Source of the DNA: Lutibaculum sp963816555
GTDB lineage: Bacteria; Pseudomonadota; Alphaproteobacteria; Rhizobiales; Tepidamorphaceae
Direction of reading: 5' to 3'
Length of the DNA: 64,000 nucleotides
NCBI GenBank assembly: GCA_963816555.1
Contig: CAWFLD010000004.1
Location: 434,001-498,000 of the forward strand
The notes beneath the pieces were generated by a model. It worked only from the letters and a program-made list of their open reading frames with translations, searched no databases and was not told the DNA's origin. A program made the translations under genes and the position numbers. This document shows positions 29,591 through 37,783 of the stretch, one piece after another. Every line of letters starts with the position of its first letter. The first letter of the stretch is position 1.

Positions 29591-29593
29591 ACT

Positions 29594-29613
29594 GCTTATC
29601 CCGTTTGCTCCGG
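29594..29613 (+). repeat. Left terminal inverted repeat of the transposon
   Basis: GCTTATCCCGTTTGCTCCGG, a perfect reverse complement of 31754-31773. The inward extension CCACATATAGTGA matches 10 of 13 bases of the other end. Confidence 0.93.
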
Positions 29614-29665
29614 GACAGGCCACATATAGTGACCTCCCTATCTGCACCCCCAAGAAAACGAAGGA

Positions 29666-29694
29666 TTGACCGATATCATATGTGATATTATATT
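29666..29694 (+). promoter_or_regulatory. Promoter of the toxin-antitoxin pair with embedded operator dyad
   Basis: TTGACC at 29666-29671 and TATATT at 29689-29694 are separated by 17 bp, close to the sigma-70 consensus. The spacer holds ATATCA-TATG-TGATAT (29673-29688), a 6-bp dyad that is a likely site for autorepression by the RHH antitoxin. The start codon of the toxin begins 7 bases after the -10 box with no ribosome site, so the transcript should be leaderless. Confidence 0.7.
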
Positions 29695-29700
29695 CCTCTC

Positions 29701-30138
29701 ATGATCGTTGCTGACACGAACGTCATCCTGCGCGGCGTGCGCTCCAATCTCGGCGCATCGGGCTATGTGTTCAAAGGCATGCTGTCCGGAGAGATCGCCT
29801 TTGCCGCAAGCCCGGCAGTCATCTTTGAGTACGAGGATGTGTTGAAACGGCCGGGGCAGGTGGGAACGCCGCCGATCATCGACCATCGCGGGATAGACAT
29901 GCTTCTGGATGCCATTTGCACAAGAGCGATCGAAAGCCTTCCGAAAATCCGCTTCAGGCCATTCCTCGATGATCCGAAGGACGATCTCTTTGTTGAATGC
30001 GCGCTAGCGGCGCAGGCACGGCTAATTGTCACGGACGATAGACATTTTCGCCATCCATCCCTGCCGAAGTTCGGCCTTGCCGTCATGTCTGCACACGATT
30101 TCGTTTCGGACCTTCGCCACGAAAGGAAGCCAGGATGA
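29701..30138 (+). CDS. PIN-domain toxin (COG1569-type)
   Basis: 145 residues. Begins MIVADTNVILRGV, the first acidic strand of PIN nucleases, with later acidic residues in FEYEDVL, FLDDPKDDLFVECALAA and LIVTDDRHF. These are the metal-binding positions of VapC-like RNases. This branch is annotated as a putative toxin of type II systems. It precedes its antitoxin and overlaps it by ATGA. It is cargo of the transposon, and its AT-richer composition than the flanking chromosome fits foreign origin. RNA target unknown. Confidence 0.88.
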   Translation: MIVADTNVILRGVRSNLGASGYVFKGMLSGEIAFAASPAVIFEYEDVLKRPGQVGTPPIIDHRGIDMLLDAICTRAIESLPKIRFRPFLDDPKDDLFVECALAAQARLIVTDDRHFRHPSLPKFGLAVMSAHDFVSDLRHERKPG

Positions 30139-30407
30139 GCCAGTATCCCCTAAGGGTTCCAGATCACGTTCTCGATGAAGCCCGCCAGGCAGCGGAGGAA
30201 GAGCACGTGTCTATCAACCAGCTTTTCCTCGCCTTGATCGCAGACGGTCTCGGCCACCGCCGTGGGTTGAAGATGATGCGCGAGCGGGCAAAGCGAGGTG
30301 ATCCCGAAGCAGCGCTTTCCCTGCTGGATTCTCTTCCAAGCTTGCCTCCGGAACCCGGCGACGAAATGCCGGAAGATGCCGGTGAAACCGGGCCGGGGCT
30401 GCGATAG
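30135..30407 (+). CDS. RHH/HicB-like antitoxin
   Basis: 90 residues. MSQYPLRVPDHVLDEARQAA followed by EEHVSINQLFLALIADGL is the beta-helix-helix of a ribbon-helix-helix DNA-binding fold as in Arc/CopG and HicB C-termini; the acidic Pro-rich tail (about residues 60-90) probably wraps the toxin. ATG overlaps the toxin stop, ensuring coupled synthesis. Expected to neutralise the PIN protein and repress at the 29673-29688 dyad. Confidence 0.82.
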   Translation: MSQYPLRVPDHVLDEARQAAEEEHVSINQLFLALIADGLGHRRGLKMMRERAKRGDPEAALSLLDSLPSLPPEPGDEMPEDAGETGPGLR

Positions 30408-30448
30408 TCATCGCACCAAGGCGTTGAAGCTAGGCCGGACAGGCTCAG

Positions 30449-31693
30449 TCAGGAAAGGTATCCAGCTTCACCGAACTTGGTGCGGGACGGATGCCGATAT
30501 CGCCCGGTGAACCGCTCTTCGCCTTCCCGTCGCGGGCATAGCACCGGGCGGGAAGGCTTCCGCCTCCCGTAAGTCCTGCCATCCGCCGACCGGGGTACCT
30601 GCGCCAGCGCATCGAGGATCGAGATTCCCTGGGCGGCCGCGATGGCCTTGGCGGCCCGGCGTCTCTCCGGCGTCACCATGGCCAGGATTTTGTCGGCCCG
30701 CTGCGCCTTCCAGTCCGAGGTGTCGCCGACGATATCGCGGTAGGGAATCGGCGGCAGCGACTGGCCGATGCCGAGCATGCGGTCGATGGCGTAGCGGAAG
30801 AGGCGTCTCCGATTCCAGCGGAAGACGAACTCGTTGAGGTAGGCGTCGGCGTGCTTGGCACGCAGCCCATGATAGGTGCCGAGCCCCCAGCGCTTCAGGT
30901 TCGAGAACACCCGGTGGATCCGCTCGAAGGTGATGTGGGCGGGCAGCTCGTTGCGGGCGCTCAGGTTCCGCGGGATGTGCGTCCGCTGGGGAATGCCGAG
31001 ATAGGAGCTGTTGGCGTCGGTGTAGATCGCGGAGCCCGGCGCCGTGTTCTCCTCGACGAACGGCCGGATATAGCGGCCCGTGTCCTCGGGAATTCGCTGT
31101 AGCCGGATCCGTCCCGCGCTGCGGCCGCCTCGCTTCTCGACGGCGCCGATGATGAACATCTTGCCGACGGTACTCTTGCCCTGGCCGCCCGTCGGGGACT
31201 CGTCCGCCCTGCGGAACGGAATGCTCGTCTCGTCGATCTCGACGTCACCCTCGAGCGGCGTCCGGTCGGGCGCGACCATTGCCCGGCGCAGCTTGTGCAG
31301 AAGCAGCCAGGCCGTCTTGTAGGACCCCACGCCGATCTTCGGCTGGAGCTGCAGGGCGGAGATCCCGTTCGAGTGCGTCGCGACGAGATAAGCCGCGATG
31401 AACCAGGTCCTCAACGGCAGGTGCGTGCCGTGCATGACGGTCCCGGCGATGACGGAGGTCTGCCTGCGGCAGCCGGACGCCTCGCCCTTCCCGGCGCACT
31501 CCCAGACCCACGGCTTCGCCTCGAGGCGCCAGCCCTTCTTCGAGCCGCAGTGCGGGCAGACGAAGCCGTCCGGCCAGCGGCGCCCGGCGAGATGCTCGGC
31601 ACAGGCATAGTCGTCGGGGAAGTCCGCCATGAACCGCTCGAGCGACGGCGGCTTGTCGTGCTTCCAGCGTGTGGGGAACAGGGCTTCGGCCAT
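30449..31693 (-). CDS. IS1595-family transposase
   Basis: 414 residues. N-terminal zinc ribbon (CPHCGSKKGW, later WECAGKGEASGCRRQT), then the ISXO2-like DDE-type catalytic core: Asp in EGDVEIDETS, Asp in AIYTDANSSY, and an HRVFSNLKRWGLGTYHG segment where the third catalytic position is Asn with a following Lys, as in DDNK members. RWNRRRLFRYAIDRMLG closes the core. An extra C-terminal Arg-rich region of about 80 residues is longer than many members have. Appears intact. Likely drives movement of the whole 29591-31773 unit. Confidence 0.9.
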   Translation of the reverse strand: MAEALFPTRWKHDKPPSLERFMADFPDDYACAEHLAGRRWPDGFVCPHCGSKKGWRLEAKPWVWECAGKGEASGCRRQTSVIAGTVMHGTHLPLRTWFIAAYLVATHSNGISALQLQPKIGVGSYKTAWLLLHKLRRAMVAPDRTPLEGDVEIDETSIPFRRADESPTGGQGKSTVGKMFIIGAVEKRGGRSAGRIRLQRIPEDTGRYIRPFVEENTAPGSAIYTDANSSYLGIPQRTHIPRNLSARNELPAHITFERIHRVFSNLKRWGLGTYHGLRAKHADAYLNEFVFRWNRRRLFRYAIDRMLGIGQSLPPIPYRDIVGDTSDWKAQRADKILAMVTPERRRAAKAIAAAQGISILDALAQVPRSADGRTYGRRKPSRPVLCPRREGEERFTGRYRHPSRTKFGEAGYLS

Positions 31694-31747
31694 GATGCCG
31701 ACATAGGGGAGACGGCGCCCGCTGTCACGCGGAATCGCTACATATGG

Positions 31748-33385
31748 TTAGCACCGGAGCAAACGGGATAAGCAATAAATGACCGCCAAATCGTGTTGGC
31801 TTAGTGCCCGCAGGTGCTCGATGTCCGGAGCGTCCGCCATGAATTCTAGAAGCTGCGCACGCGTGCTGTTCTTGTATACACTTAAAAGCAAATCACACTT
31901 ATCGACGAACGTTTTTACCTTGACCGCGACTGGCATTACCACGCCAAAGAAGGTGTCTGGGTAGCGGCGATAATCGTTGAGCTCCTCTTCAGTGAGAGGG
32001 CTAGTGGCTATAACCCGCTGACCGCTATCAAGCTTGTAAATGCCGTAGACCAGCTTCTCGTTCTCGAGGACATTGGCACTTTCAAGCCGACCCGGAACTT
32101 CGCCGCCGCACCCGTCCGGCACCAGATATTGCTCGCCGACCCGTAAGTGCGCGGCCGGAGCCGGCGCGACTAAAGTCCCGGGCAAATCCCCATCAAATGT
32201 TGCCGGAATCTCGTAATGCGTTCGCATCGACGCGATAAGCGCCATCATCGGGGCATGGCGCTCCCGCGCGGCCAATAACTCTCGATAGCCCCCATACCGA
32301 ACGGTGGGCCCAAAATCGGATATGCGAAAGCCATCTGCCACCACCTGCGTGCCACCTGATGTACCCGTTAAGTCGTGGTGGAATGCGTGGTTCGTCACGA
32401 ACACATATGCTGGGGGGTAGAGCGAGCCGTTGGACATCGTAGCCGTCTCGTTGCCACGGATTTCCGACACTGCAGCGGCGGTCCATCTCGCGAATTGATC
32501 CCCTTCGGTGACGAGGCCCGGAACGTTGACCTCGATCATCACCACGCGTGTGTGGTCGGCCGCCTTCGAAAGGGCCTTCACGAGCTTCGCTCCGACCCGA
32601 AGCCGTCTTGCCTCGTTTGGGTCCTCGACCCGCATGGCAGCCCCGGCTCTAGGCAACCTCGACTTGACCTCAACGGAAAAGAGCTGCCCCGTTTCAGGCC
32701 ACGTCGCGACAAACTCAACGCACGATGTCGATCGGTGGGCGGTCTCCTCGTATCGGAGCTTGAAGCCCGCCTTAAGGAACGCCGCCGCCGCGTAGGTCTC
32801 GAACAGCGCCCCCGTAAAGTCGTCGGCGCGCGAACTCCGCAGGCGCCGCAGGAAGATGTCCGCCATCGCCTGCCCGTCGCCATGATGCGCGATGAGGTAG
32901 ATGTTGTAGGCAAGGTTCATGAAGGCCCGCATCGCCCCAGTCATAGGGCCACTGACCATCGTCCCGTCCGCCACCCGTAGGGCCTCGGCCTGTTCAGACG
33001 CCTGGGCATACCAGCGGAGGATGAGGTGGCGCTCCTCCACCGGCTTCACCTGTTCCGCGTTCGCCCACTCCGGTCCTAGGCTCGCGAGAAGGTAGTCCTT
33101 GAGGAAGTCCTGGAACGTAAGCCACTGGGTTGAACGGTAAAGCCGCCCTCCGACGACGACGACCCGACCGCCGGAGACTTGGGATGAGATGATCGGCCGA
33201 CCTAGCCCTTGCTGCTGCTTCCTGCGAAGCTCAAGCGCCTCCCTCTCCTGCCGCTTCCGCTCGATCCAGTCCCAAAGCTCGGTCGGTACCGCGGGGCTAA
33301 CCGCCGGCGACACCGAGCCGTGGCAGTGCTTGAATTTTTTGCCACTGCCGCAGGTGCACGGCTGGTTTCGTCCAATCTTGCTCAT
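31748..33385 (-). CDS. SEC-C motif protein with PD-(D/E)XK-like core, 3' end replaced by transposon
   Basis: 545 residues as it stands. The N-terminus MSKIGRNQPCTCGSGKKFKHC is a SEC-C zinc-binding motif. Residues about 190-250 hold FTGALFETYAAAAFL, CVEFVAT and FSVEVKSRLPR, in the order helix-Glu, strand acid, E-x-K of PD-(D/E)XK nucleases; this is my reading and needs structure-based confirmation. The last residues LSRLLRC come from the transposon terminal repeat; the original end (21 more residues after VIYC) lies at 29513-29578. Lower GC than neighbours and flanking recJ repeats indicate horizontal origin. A defence nuclease role is inferred from architecture only. Confidence 0.78.
   Translation of the reverse strand: MSKIGRNQPCTCGSGKKFKHCHGSVSPAVSPAVPTELWDWIERKRQEREALELRRKQQQGLGRPIISSQVSGGRVVVVGGRLYRSTQWLTFQDFLKDYLLASLGPEWANAEQVKPVEERHLILRWYAQASEQAEALRVADGTMVSGPMTGAMRAFMNLAYNIYLIAHHGDGQAMADIFLRRLRSSRADDFTGALFETYAAAAFLKAGFKLRYEETAHRSTSCVEFVATWPETGQLFSVEVKSRLPRAGAAMRVEDPNEARRLRVGAKLVKALSKAADHTRVVMIEVNVPGLVTEGDQFARWTAAAVSEIRGNETATMSNGSLYPPAYVFVTNHAFHHDLTGTSGGTQVVADGFRISDFGPTVRYGGYRELLAARERHAPMMALIASMRTHYEIPATFDGDLPGTLVAPAPAAHLRVGEQYLVPDGCGGEVPGRLESANVLENEKLVYGIYKLDSGQRVIATSPLTEEELNDYRRYPDTFFGVVMPVAVKVKTFVDKCDLLLSVYKNSTRAQLLEFMADAPDIEHLRALSQHDLAVIYCLSRLLRC
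31754..31773 (-). repeat. Right terminal inverted repeat of the transposon
   Basis: Reverse complement of 29594-29613 over 20 of 20 bases. Read leftward it also encodes the artificial C-terminus LSRLLRC of the interrupted SEC-C gene. Confidence 0.93.
31772..31783. repeat. Right 12-bp direct repeat flanking the transposon
   Basis: Second copy of GCAATAAATGAC; encodes VIYC in the SEC-C frame, as does the left copy, which is how the ancestral junction can be recognised. Confidence 0.8.
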
Positions 33386-33478
33386 CTAGCGACATTAGCT
33401 GTACGCAAAGCGGCATCAACCTGCGGGTTGCCGTGAGCCGTCCCGGCCACAGGTCGAAACATGCCACAGATCTTGCCC

Positions 33479-33526
33479 CCCCCCTCACCCGCGGCCGGTG
33501 GGCCTCGCGATGTCGCGGACGTGCAG
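33479..33526. repeat. Right copy of 48-bp direct repeat, 3' end of recJ
   Basis: 47/48 match to 29436-29483. Contains the recJ stop codon (33485-33487) and its last 14 codons or so, and is preceded by a C-run. Marks the right edge of the accessory insertion. Confidence 0.85.
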
Positions 33527-35318
33527 GCAGGGGGTCTCGCGGCCGCCCCATGTGTCGATCTTGAGGCTGCCGGCGGCGTGGACGGTCTCGCCGCGGGCGG
33601 CGATCAGCGCGGGGCCGAGGTCGCCCTCCATGGCGCGGAAGGCGATGCCCTTGAGGCGGGAGCCGTCGGGCGCGGCGAGCTGGCAGCGCACGTGGCCCTG
33701 CTCCGTCGCCTCGGCGAAGGCCAGGCGGTGCGCCGGCAGCGCCACCGTCGGGTCGGGGCTGCCCTGGCCGTAGGGGCCGGCGAGCTCGAGCCGGCGGATC
33801 GTCTCGACGCTCGCGGCCGCCGCGGTGATCGGCGAGTCGACCTCGAGGTCGCGCGTGCCGCCCGCGGCGAGCCCCTCGGCCGCCCGCTCCTCGGCGAAGC
33901 GGCGGAACGCGTCGAGCCGGTCGGCGCGCACGGTGACGCCGGCCGCCATGCCGTGGCCGCCGCCCTTGACCAGAAGCCCCTCGCCGACCGCCGCGCGCAC
34001 GATGGCGCCGAGATCGACGCCCGGCACGGAGCGGCCGGAACCCGTGCCCTGCCCGCTCGCGTCGAAGGAGATGGCGAAGGCGGGCCGCCGGAAGCGGTCC
34101 TTGATGCGGGTCGCGACGAGCCCGAGCACGCCCGGGTGCCAGTCCTCGTGCGAGTGGGCGACCATGACGTTCGGCCCCATCTCGCCCTGCGGCTCGCCGA
34201 GCAGCTGGAGCGCGGCGTCGAGCGTCTGCTTCTCGATCTCCTGGCGCTCGCGGTTCAGCTCCTCGAGCTTCGCCGAGATCGTCGCCGCCTCCTCGCGGTC
34301 CTCGCACAGGAGGAGCGAGACGCCGAGACCGGCATCGCCGATGCGGCCGCCGGCGTTGATGCGGGGCCCGAGCAGGAAGCCGAGATGGTAGCAGTCGACC
34401 GGCGACGAGATCCGCGCCGCGTCGGACAGCGCGGTCAGGCCGACGAACTGCCGCCGCCGCATCGCGATCAGCCCCTTGCGCACGAAGGCGCGGTTGAGGC
34501 CCTTCAGCGGCACGACGTCGGCGACGGTGCCGAGCGCCACGAGGTCGAGCCAGGAGAGGAGGTCCGGCGCCTGCCGGCCCTGGTACCAGCCGCGCCTCGC
34601 GCAGCGCGCGGTTGGTGGCGACGAGCAGCAGGAAGACGACGCCGACGGCGGCGAGATGGCCCTGCCCGCTCAGGTCGTCCTGCCGGTTCGGGTTCACCAC
34701 CGCGGCGGCCGGCGGCAGCAGCTCGCCCATCTGGTGGTGGTCGACGACCAGCACCTCGAGGCCCAGCTCGCGCGCCCGCTGAAGCGGCTCGAAGCTCGTG
34801 GCGCCGCAGTCGACGGTGACGAGGACTTCCGTGCCGGCGGCGGCCAGCGCCTCGATCGCCTGCACGTTCGGGCCGTAGCCCTCGGTGATGCGGTCGGGGA
34901 TGTGGATGCGCGGCCGGATGCCGTTCGACAGCAGGAAGCGGGCGAGCAGCGCCGAGGACGTGGCGCCGTCGACGTCGTAGTCGCCGAAGATCGCGATGCG
35001 CGCGCCGCGGCGGATCGCGGCGGCCAGGCGCGCGGCCGCCTCGTCCATGCCGGCGAGGCAAGAGGGGTCGGGCAGCAGCGCCTTCAGGCTCGGGTCGAGA
35101 TAGGCCTCGACGTCGTCGGGGCCGACGCCGCGCGCCGCGAGCACGCGCGCCAGGAGGTCCGGCACGTCGTGGCGCTGGGCGATGGCGAGCGCCGTCTGGT
35201 GGCCGGCATGGTCGAGCCGCTCAACCCAGCGGCGCCCGGCGGCGGAGCGCTCGACGCCGAGCACCGCGCGCCGCCGCTCGACGGGGGCCTGATGATCGGC
35301 GTCCAGCAGATCGACCAA
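33485..35318 (-). CDS. recJ: Single-stranded-DNA exonuclease RecJ (one frameshift)
   Basis: About 611 residues after repair. DHH-family 5'-3' ssDNA exonuclease acting in RecF-pathway recombination and mismatch repair. Motifs: IFGDYDVDGATSSALLARF, VTVDCGATS, VVDHHQMGE (DHH), NPNRQDD and, after the break, ALGTVADVVPL, RINAGGRIG and GGGHGMAAGVT (DHHA1). The frame breaks at about 34,589-34,595; adding one GC joins REARL to GWYQGRQAPDLLSWLDL. The 3' end is duplicated at the left edge of the accessory insertion. Last gene of a five-gene leftward operon. Confidence 0.93.
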
Positions 35319-35340
35319 ATCGCCTCCCGGTCCCCTCGCC

Positions 35341-36327
35341 TCAGGCGAACTTGTCGAGCCGGGTGTGGCGCGCGCGGATCCAGCGCACGGTGCGGCTCGA
35401 GGCGCGCATCACGAGCGTCTCGGTCTTGATGAAGCCCTGGCCGAGATGGACGCCGGACAGGAGGTTGCCGTCGGTCACGCCGGTCGCGGAGAACAGCACG
35501 TCGCCCTGCGCCATGTCCTCCATCATGTATTTCCGCTCCGGGTCCTCGATGCCCATGTTGCGGGCGCGGCGCCGCTTCTCCTCGGTGTCGAGGATCAGGC
35601 GGCCCTGCATCTGGCCGCCGATGCAGCGCAGCGCGGCGGCCGCGAGCACGCCTTCCGGCGCGCCGCCGATGCCCATGTAGATGTCGATGCCCGTCTCGTC
35701 CGGCTCGGTCGTGTGGATCACGCCGGCGATGTCGCCGTCGCCGATCAGCCGGATCGCCGCGCCGGCGGTGCGGATGTCGTCGATCAGGCCGGCATGGCGC
35801 GGGCGGTCGAGCACGCAGGCGGTGATCGATTCCACCGGCACGCGCTTGGCCTTCGCGAGCTCGCGGATGTTGTCGCCGGGCGAGGCGTCGAGGTCGATCA
35901 CGCCGTCCGGCAGGTCCGGGCCGACGGCGATCTTGTCCATGTAGACGTCGGGCGCGTTGAGCAGCGTGCCGCCCTCGGCCATGGCGATCACGGCCAGCGA
36001 GTTCGGCTGGTCCTTGGCGCACAGCGTCGTGCCCTCGAGGGGATCGAGCGCGATGTCGACCTTGGTGCCGGTGCCGAGGCCGACCTCCTCGCCGATATAG
36101 AGCATCGGCGCCTCGTCGCGCTCGCCTTCGCCGATCACGACGACGCCCTGGATCGGCAGCTTGTTGAGCTCCTGCCGCATCGCGTCGACGGCCGCCTGGT
36201 CGGCGCCCTTCTCGTCACCCCGGCCGGCCTCGCGGGCCGCGGCCACTGCGGCGCGCTCCGTCACACGGGCGATCTCGAGCGTGAGCACGCGGTCGAGACT
36301 GGTCTCTTGTCTCTCGTCAGTGGCCAT
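35341..36327 (-). CDS. glpX: Class II fructose-1,6-bisphosphatase
   Basis: 328 residues. GEGERDEAPMLYIGEEVG and ALDPLEGTTLCA are the metal- and phosphate-binding motifs of GlpX, followed by GIGGAPEGVLAAAALRCIGG. Removes the C1 phosphate of fructose 1,6-bisphosphate in gluconeogenesis, or acts on sedoheptulose bisphosphate. Length is usual. Lies 22 bases upstream of recJ and behind hom; this hom-glpX-recJ order is common in Hyphomicrobiales. Confidence 0.95.
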   Translation of the reverse strand: MATDERQETSLDRVLTLEIARVTERAAVAAAREAGRGDEKGADQAAVDAMRQELNKLPIQGVVVIGEGERDEAPMLYIGEEVGLGTGTKVDIALDPLEGTTLCAKDQPNSLAVIAMAEGGTLLNAPDVYMDKIAVGPDLPDGVIDLDASPGDNIRELAKAKRVPVESITACVLDRPRHAGLIDDIRTAGAAIRLIGDGDIAGVIHTTEPDETGIDIYMGIGGAPEGVLAAAALRCIGGQMQGRLILDTEEKRRRARNMGIEDPERKYMMEDMAQGDVLFSATGVTDGNLLSGVHLGQGFIKTETLVMRASSRTVRWIRARHTRLDKFA

Positions 36328-36416
36328 TCTGCCTAGCCTTCCTCTTCACGTCCTGCCGACCGGCCTCCGACGGCACCCCTACCGCGGGTTTGGTCGTCTT
36401 CACAATCGGAAGCGCC

Positions 36417-36435
36417 GCCTGCCGCGCCGGCAGGC
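36417..36435 (-). terminator. Hairpin just after hom
   Basis: GCCTGCC (36417-36423) and GGCAGGC (36429-36435) form a perfect 7-bp stem with a 5-base loop, directly downstream of the hom stop on the leftward strand. No T-run follows, so it may pause or stabilise mRNA rather than terminate. Confidence 0.35.
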
Positions 36436-36441
36436 TCCGCC

Positions 36442-37746
36442 TCACGGGTTCTCGATACGGATCACGTGCGGCCGCCCGGCGATCTGGCCGTCGGCCTCGA
36501 TCGCCTCCAGCGCCTTGCGGATCTGTGCTTCCGTCGTCTCGTGGGTGATCAGCACGACGCGGCGCGGCTGGTCGCTGCCGCCGCCGGTGCGGATCTCCTT
36601 CTGGACAATGCTCTCGAGCGAAATCCGCTCCTCCGCCATGCGCTTCGCGATCGCCGCGAAGGCGCCCGGGCGGTCGTAGACCGACAGGCGGATGTAGTAG
36701 CCGCCCTCGTGGGCGCGCATCCGGGCGCGCCGGTAGGGCGCGAGGTCGGTGGCGGGCAGTCCGAACACCGGCAGGCAGATGCCGCGGGCGATGTCGACGA
36801 TGTCGGAGGCGACCGCCGAGGCGGTGGCGGAGCCGCCGGCGCCGGGGCCGACCATGGTGATCTCGCCGACCTCGTCGCCGTCGATCGCGACCGCGTTGAG
36901 CACGCCGTCGACATTCGCCAGCGCGCAGTGGCGCGGCATCATCGTCGGGGTGACGCGCTGCTCGATGCCGCTCTCGGTGCGGCGGGCGACGCCCAGGAGC
37001 TTGATCCGGTAGCCGAGCTCGGCTGCGGCGTGCAGGTCTTCCAGCGTGATCGAGGAAATGCCCTCGAGGTGGATCGAGTCGAGGTCTGCCTCGGTGCCGA
37101 AGGCCAGCGACGCGATCAGCGCGAGCTTGTGCGCGGAATCGTGGCCCTCGATGTCGAAGGTCGGGTCGGCCTCGGCATAGCCGAGATCCTGCGCCTCCTT
37201 CAGGCACGCCTCGAAGGAGTGCTCCTCCTCCTCCATCCGGGTCAGGATGTAGTTGCAGGTGCCGTTGAGGATGCCGTAGACGCGGCTCACCCGGTTGCCC
37301 GTCACCGCCTCGCGCAGCGTCTTGACCACCGGCAGGCCGCCGGCGACGGCCGCCTCGAAGCCGATCGTCACGCCGTTGCGCTCGGCGAGCGCGGCGAGGT
37401 CGGTGCCCTGCGCGGCGAGCAGCGCCTTGTTGGCGGTGACGACGTGGCGGCCGCTCGACAGCGCCGCCCGCACCGCCGAGGCGGCCGGGTCGCCCTCGCC
37501 GCCCATCAGCTCGATGAACAGGTCGATCTCGTTGCTCTGGGCGAGCTGGACGGGGTCCTCGTACCAGCTCACGCCGTCGGTGGAGAAGCCGCGGTCGCGC
37601 GTGCGGTCGCGGGCGCACACCGCCGTGACGGTGACCGGTCGCCCGGCCCGCGCCGCGACGTGATCCGCCTTGTCGCTCAACAACCGGAAGAGTGAGCCGC
37701 CGACCGTTCCAAGGCCGGCGATGCCGACGCGCAAACTCTCTGCCAT
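36442..37746 (-). CDS. hom: Homoserine dehydrogenase
   Basis: 434 residues. N-terminal NAD(P) fold (GIAGLGTVGGSLF), central catalytic domain (GFEAAVAGGLPVVKTLRE, GILNGTCNYILTRM, DPTFDIEGHDSAHKLALIASLA) and a C-terminal ACT domain (YYIRLSVYDRPGAFAAIAKRM) for allosteric control by amino acid, probably threonine. Converts aspartate semialdehyde to homoserine toward Met and Thr. The aminotransferase gene lies 37 bases upstream. Confidence 0.95.
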   Translation of the reverse strand: MAESLRVGIAGLGTVGGSLFRLLSDKADHVAARAGRPVTVTAVCARDRTRDRGFSTDGVSWYEDPVQLAQSNEIDLFIELMGGEGDPAASAVRAALSSGRHVVTANKALLAAQGTDLAALAERNGVTIGFEAAVAGGLPVVKTLREAVTGNRVSRVYGILNGTCNYILTRMEEEEHSFEACLKEAQDLGYAEADPTFDIEGHDSAHKLALIASLAFGTEADLDSIHLEGISSITLEDLHAAAELGYRIKLLGVARRTESGIEQRVTPTMMPRHCALANVDGVLNAVAIDGDEVGEITMVGPGAGGSATASAVASDIVDIARGICLPVFGLPATDLAPYRRARMRAHEGGYYIRLSVYDRPGAFAAIAKRMAEERISLESIVQKEIRTGGGSDQPRRVVLITHETTEAQIRKALEAIEADGQIAGRPHVIRIENP

Positions 37747-37783
37747 CGCCCCGAAAACTTTCAGACAGGGGGCGAGCGCCGCC

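Larger units (their letters stand above)
29591..31773. mobile_element. IS1595-family-like transposon carrying a PIN/RHH toxin-antitoxin pair
   Basis: About 2.18 kb bounded by perfect 20-bp terminal inverted repeats at 29594-29613 and 31754-31773 (GCTTATCCCGTTTGCTCCGG), with further imperfect matching inward over about 13 bases after a 6-base mismatch. It contains a rightward PIN toxin/RHH antitoxin pair (29701-30407) and a leftward transposase (30449-31693), convergent. The element lies inside the 3' end of a SEC-C gene and has flanking direct repeats, so it moved as a unit with its cargo. Confidence 0.88.

Noticed and set aside
29484..33478. A tyrosine recombinase or serine integrase in the recJ-linked element
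   Set aside because: All reading frames in the interval are accounted for by the toxin pair, transposase and SEC-C gene; none has integrase motifs. The mechanism of integration is therefore open.
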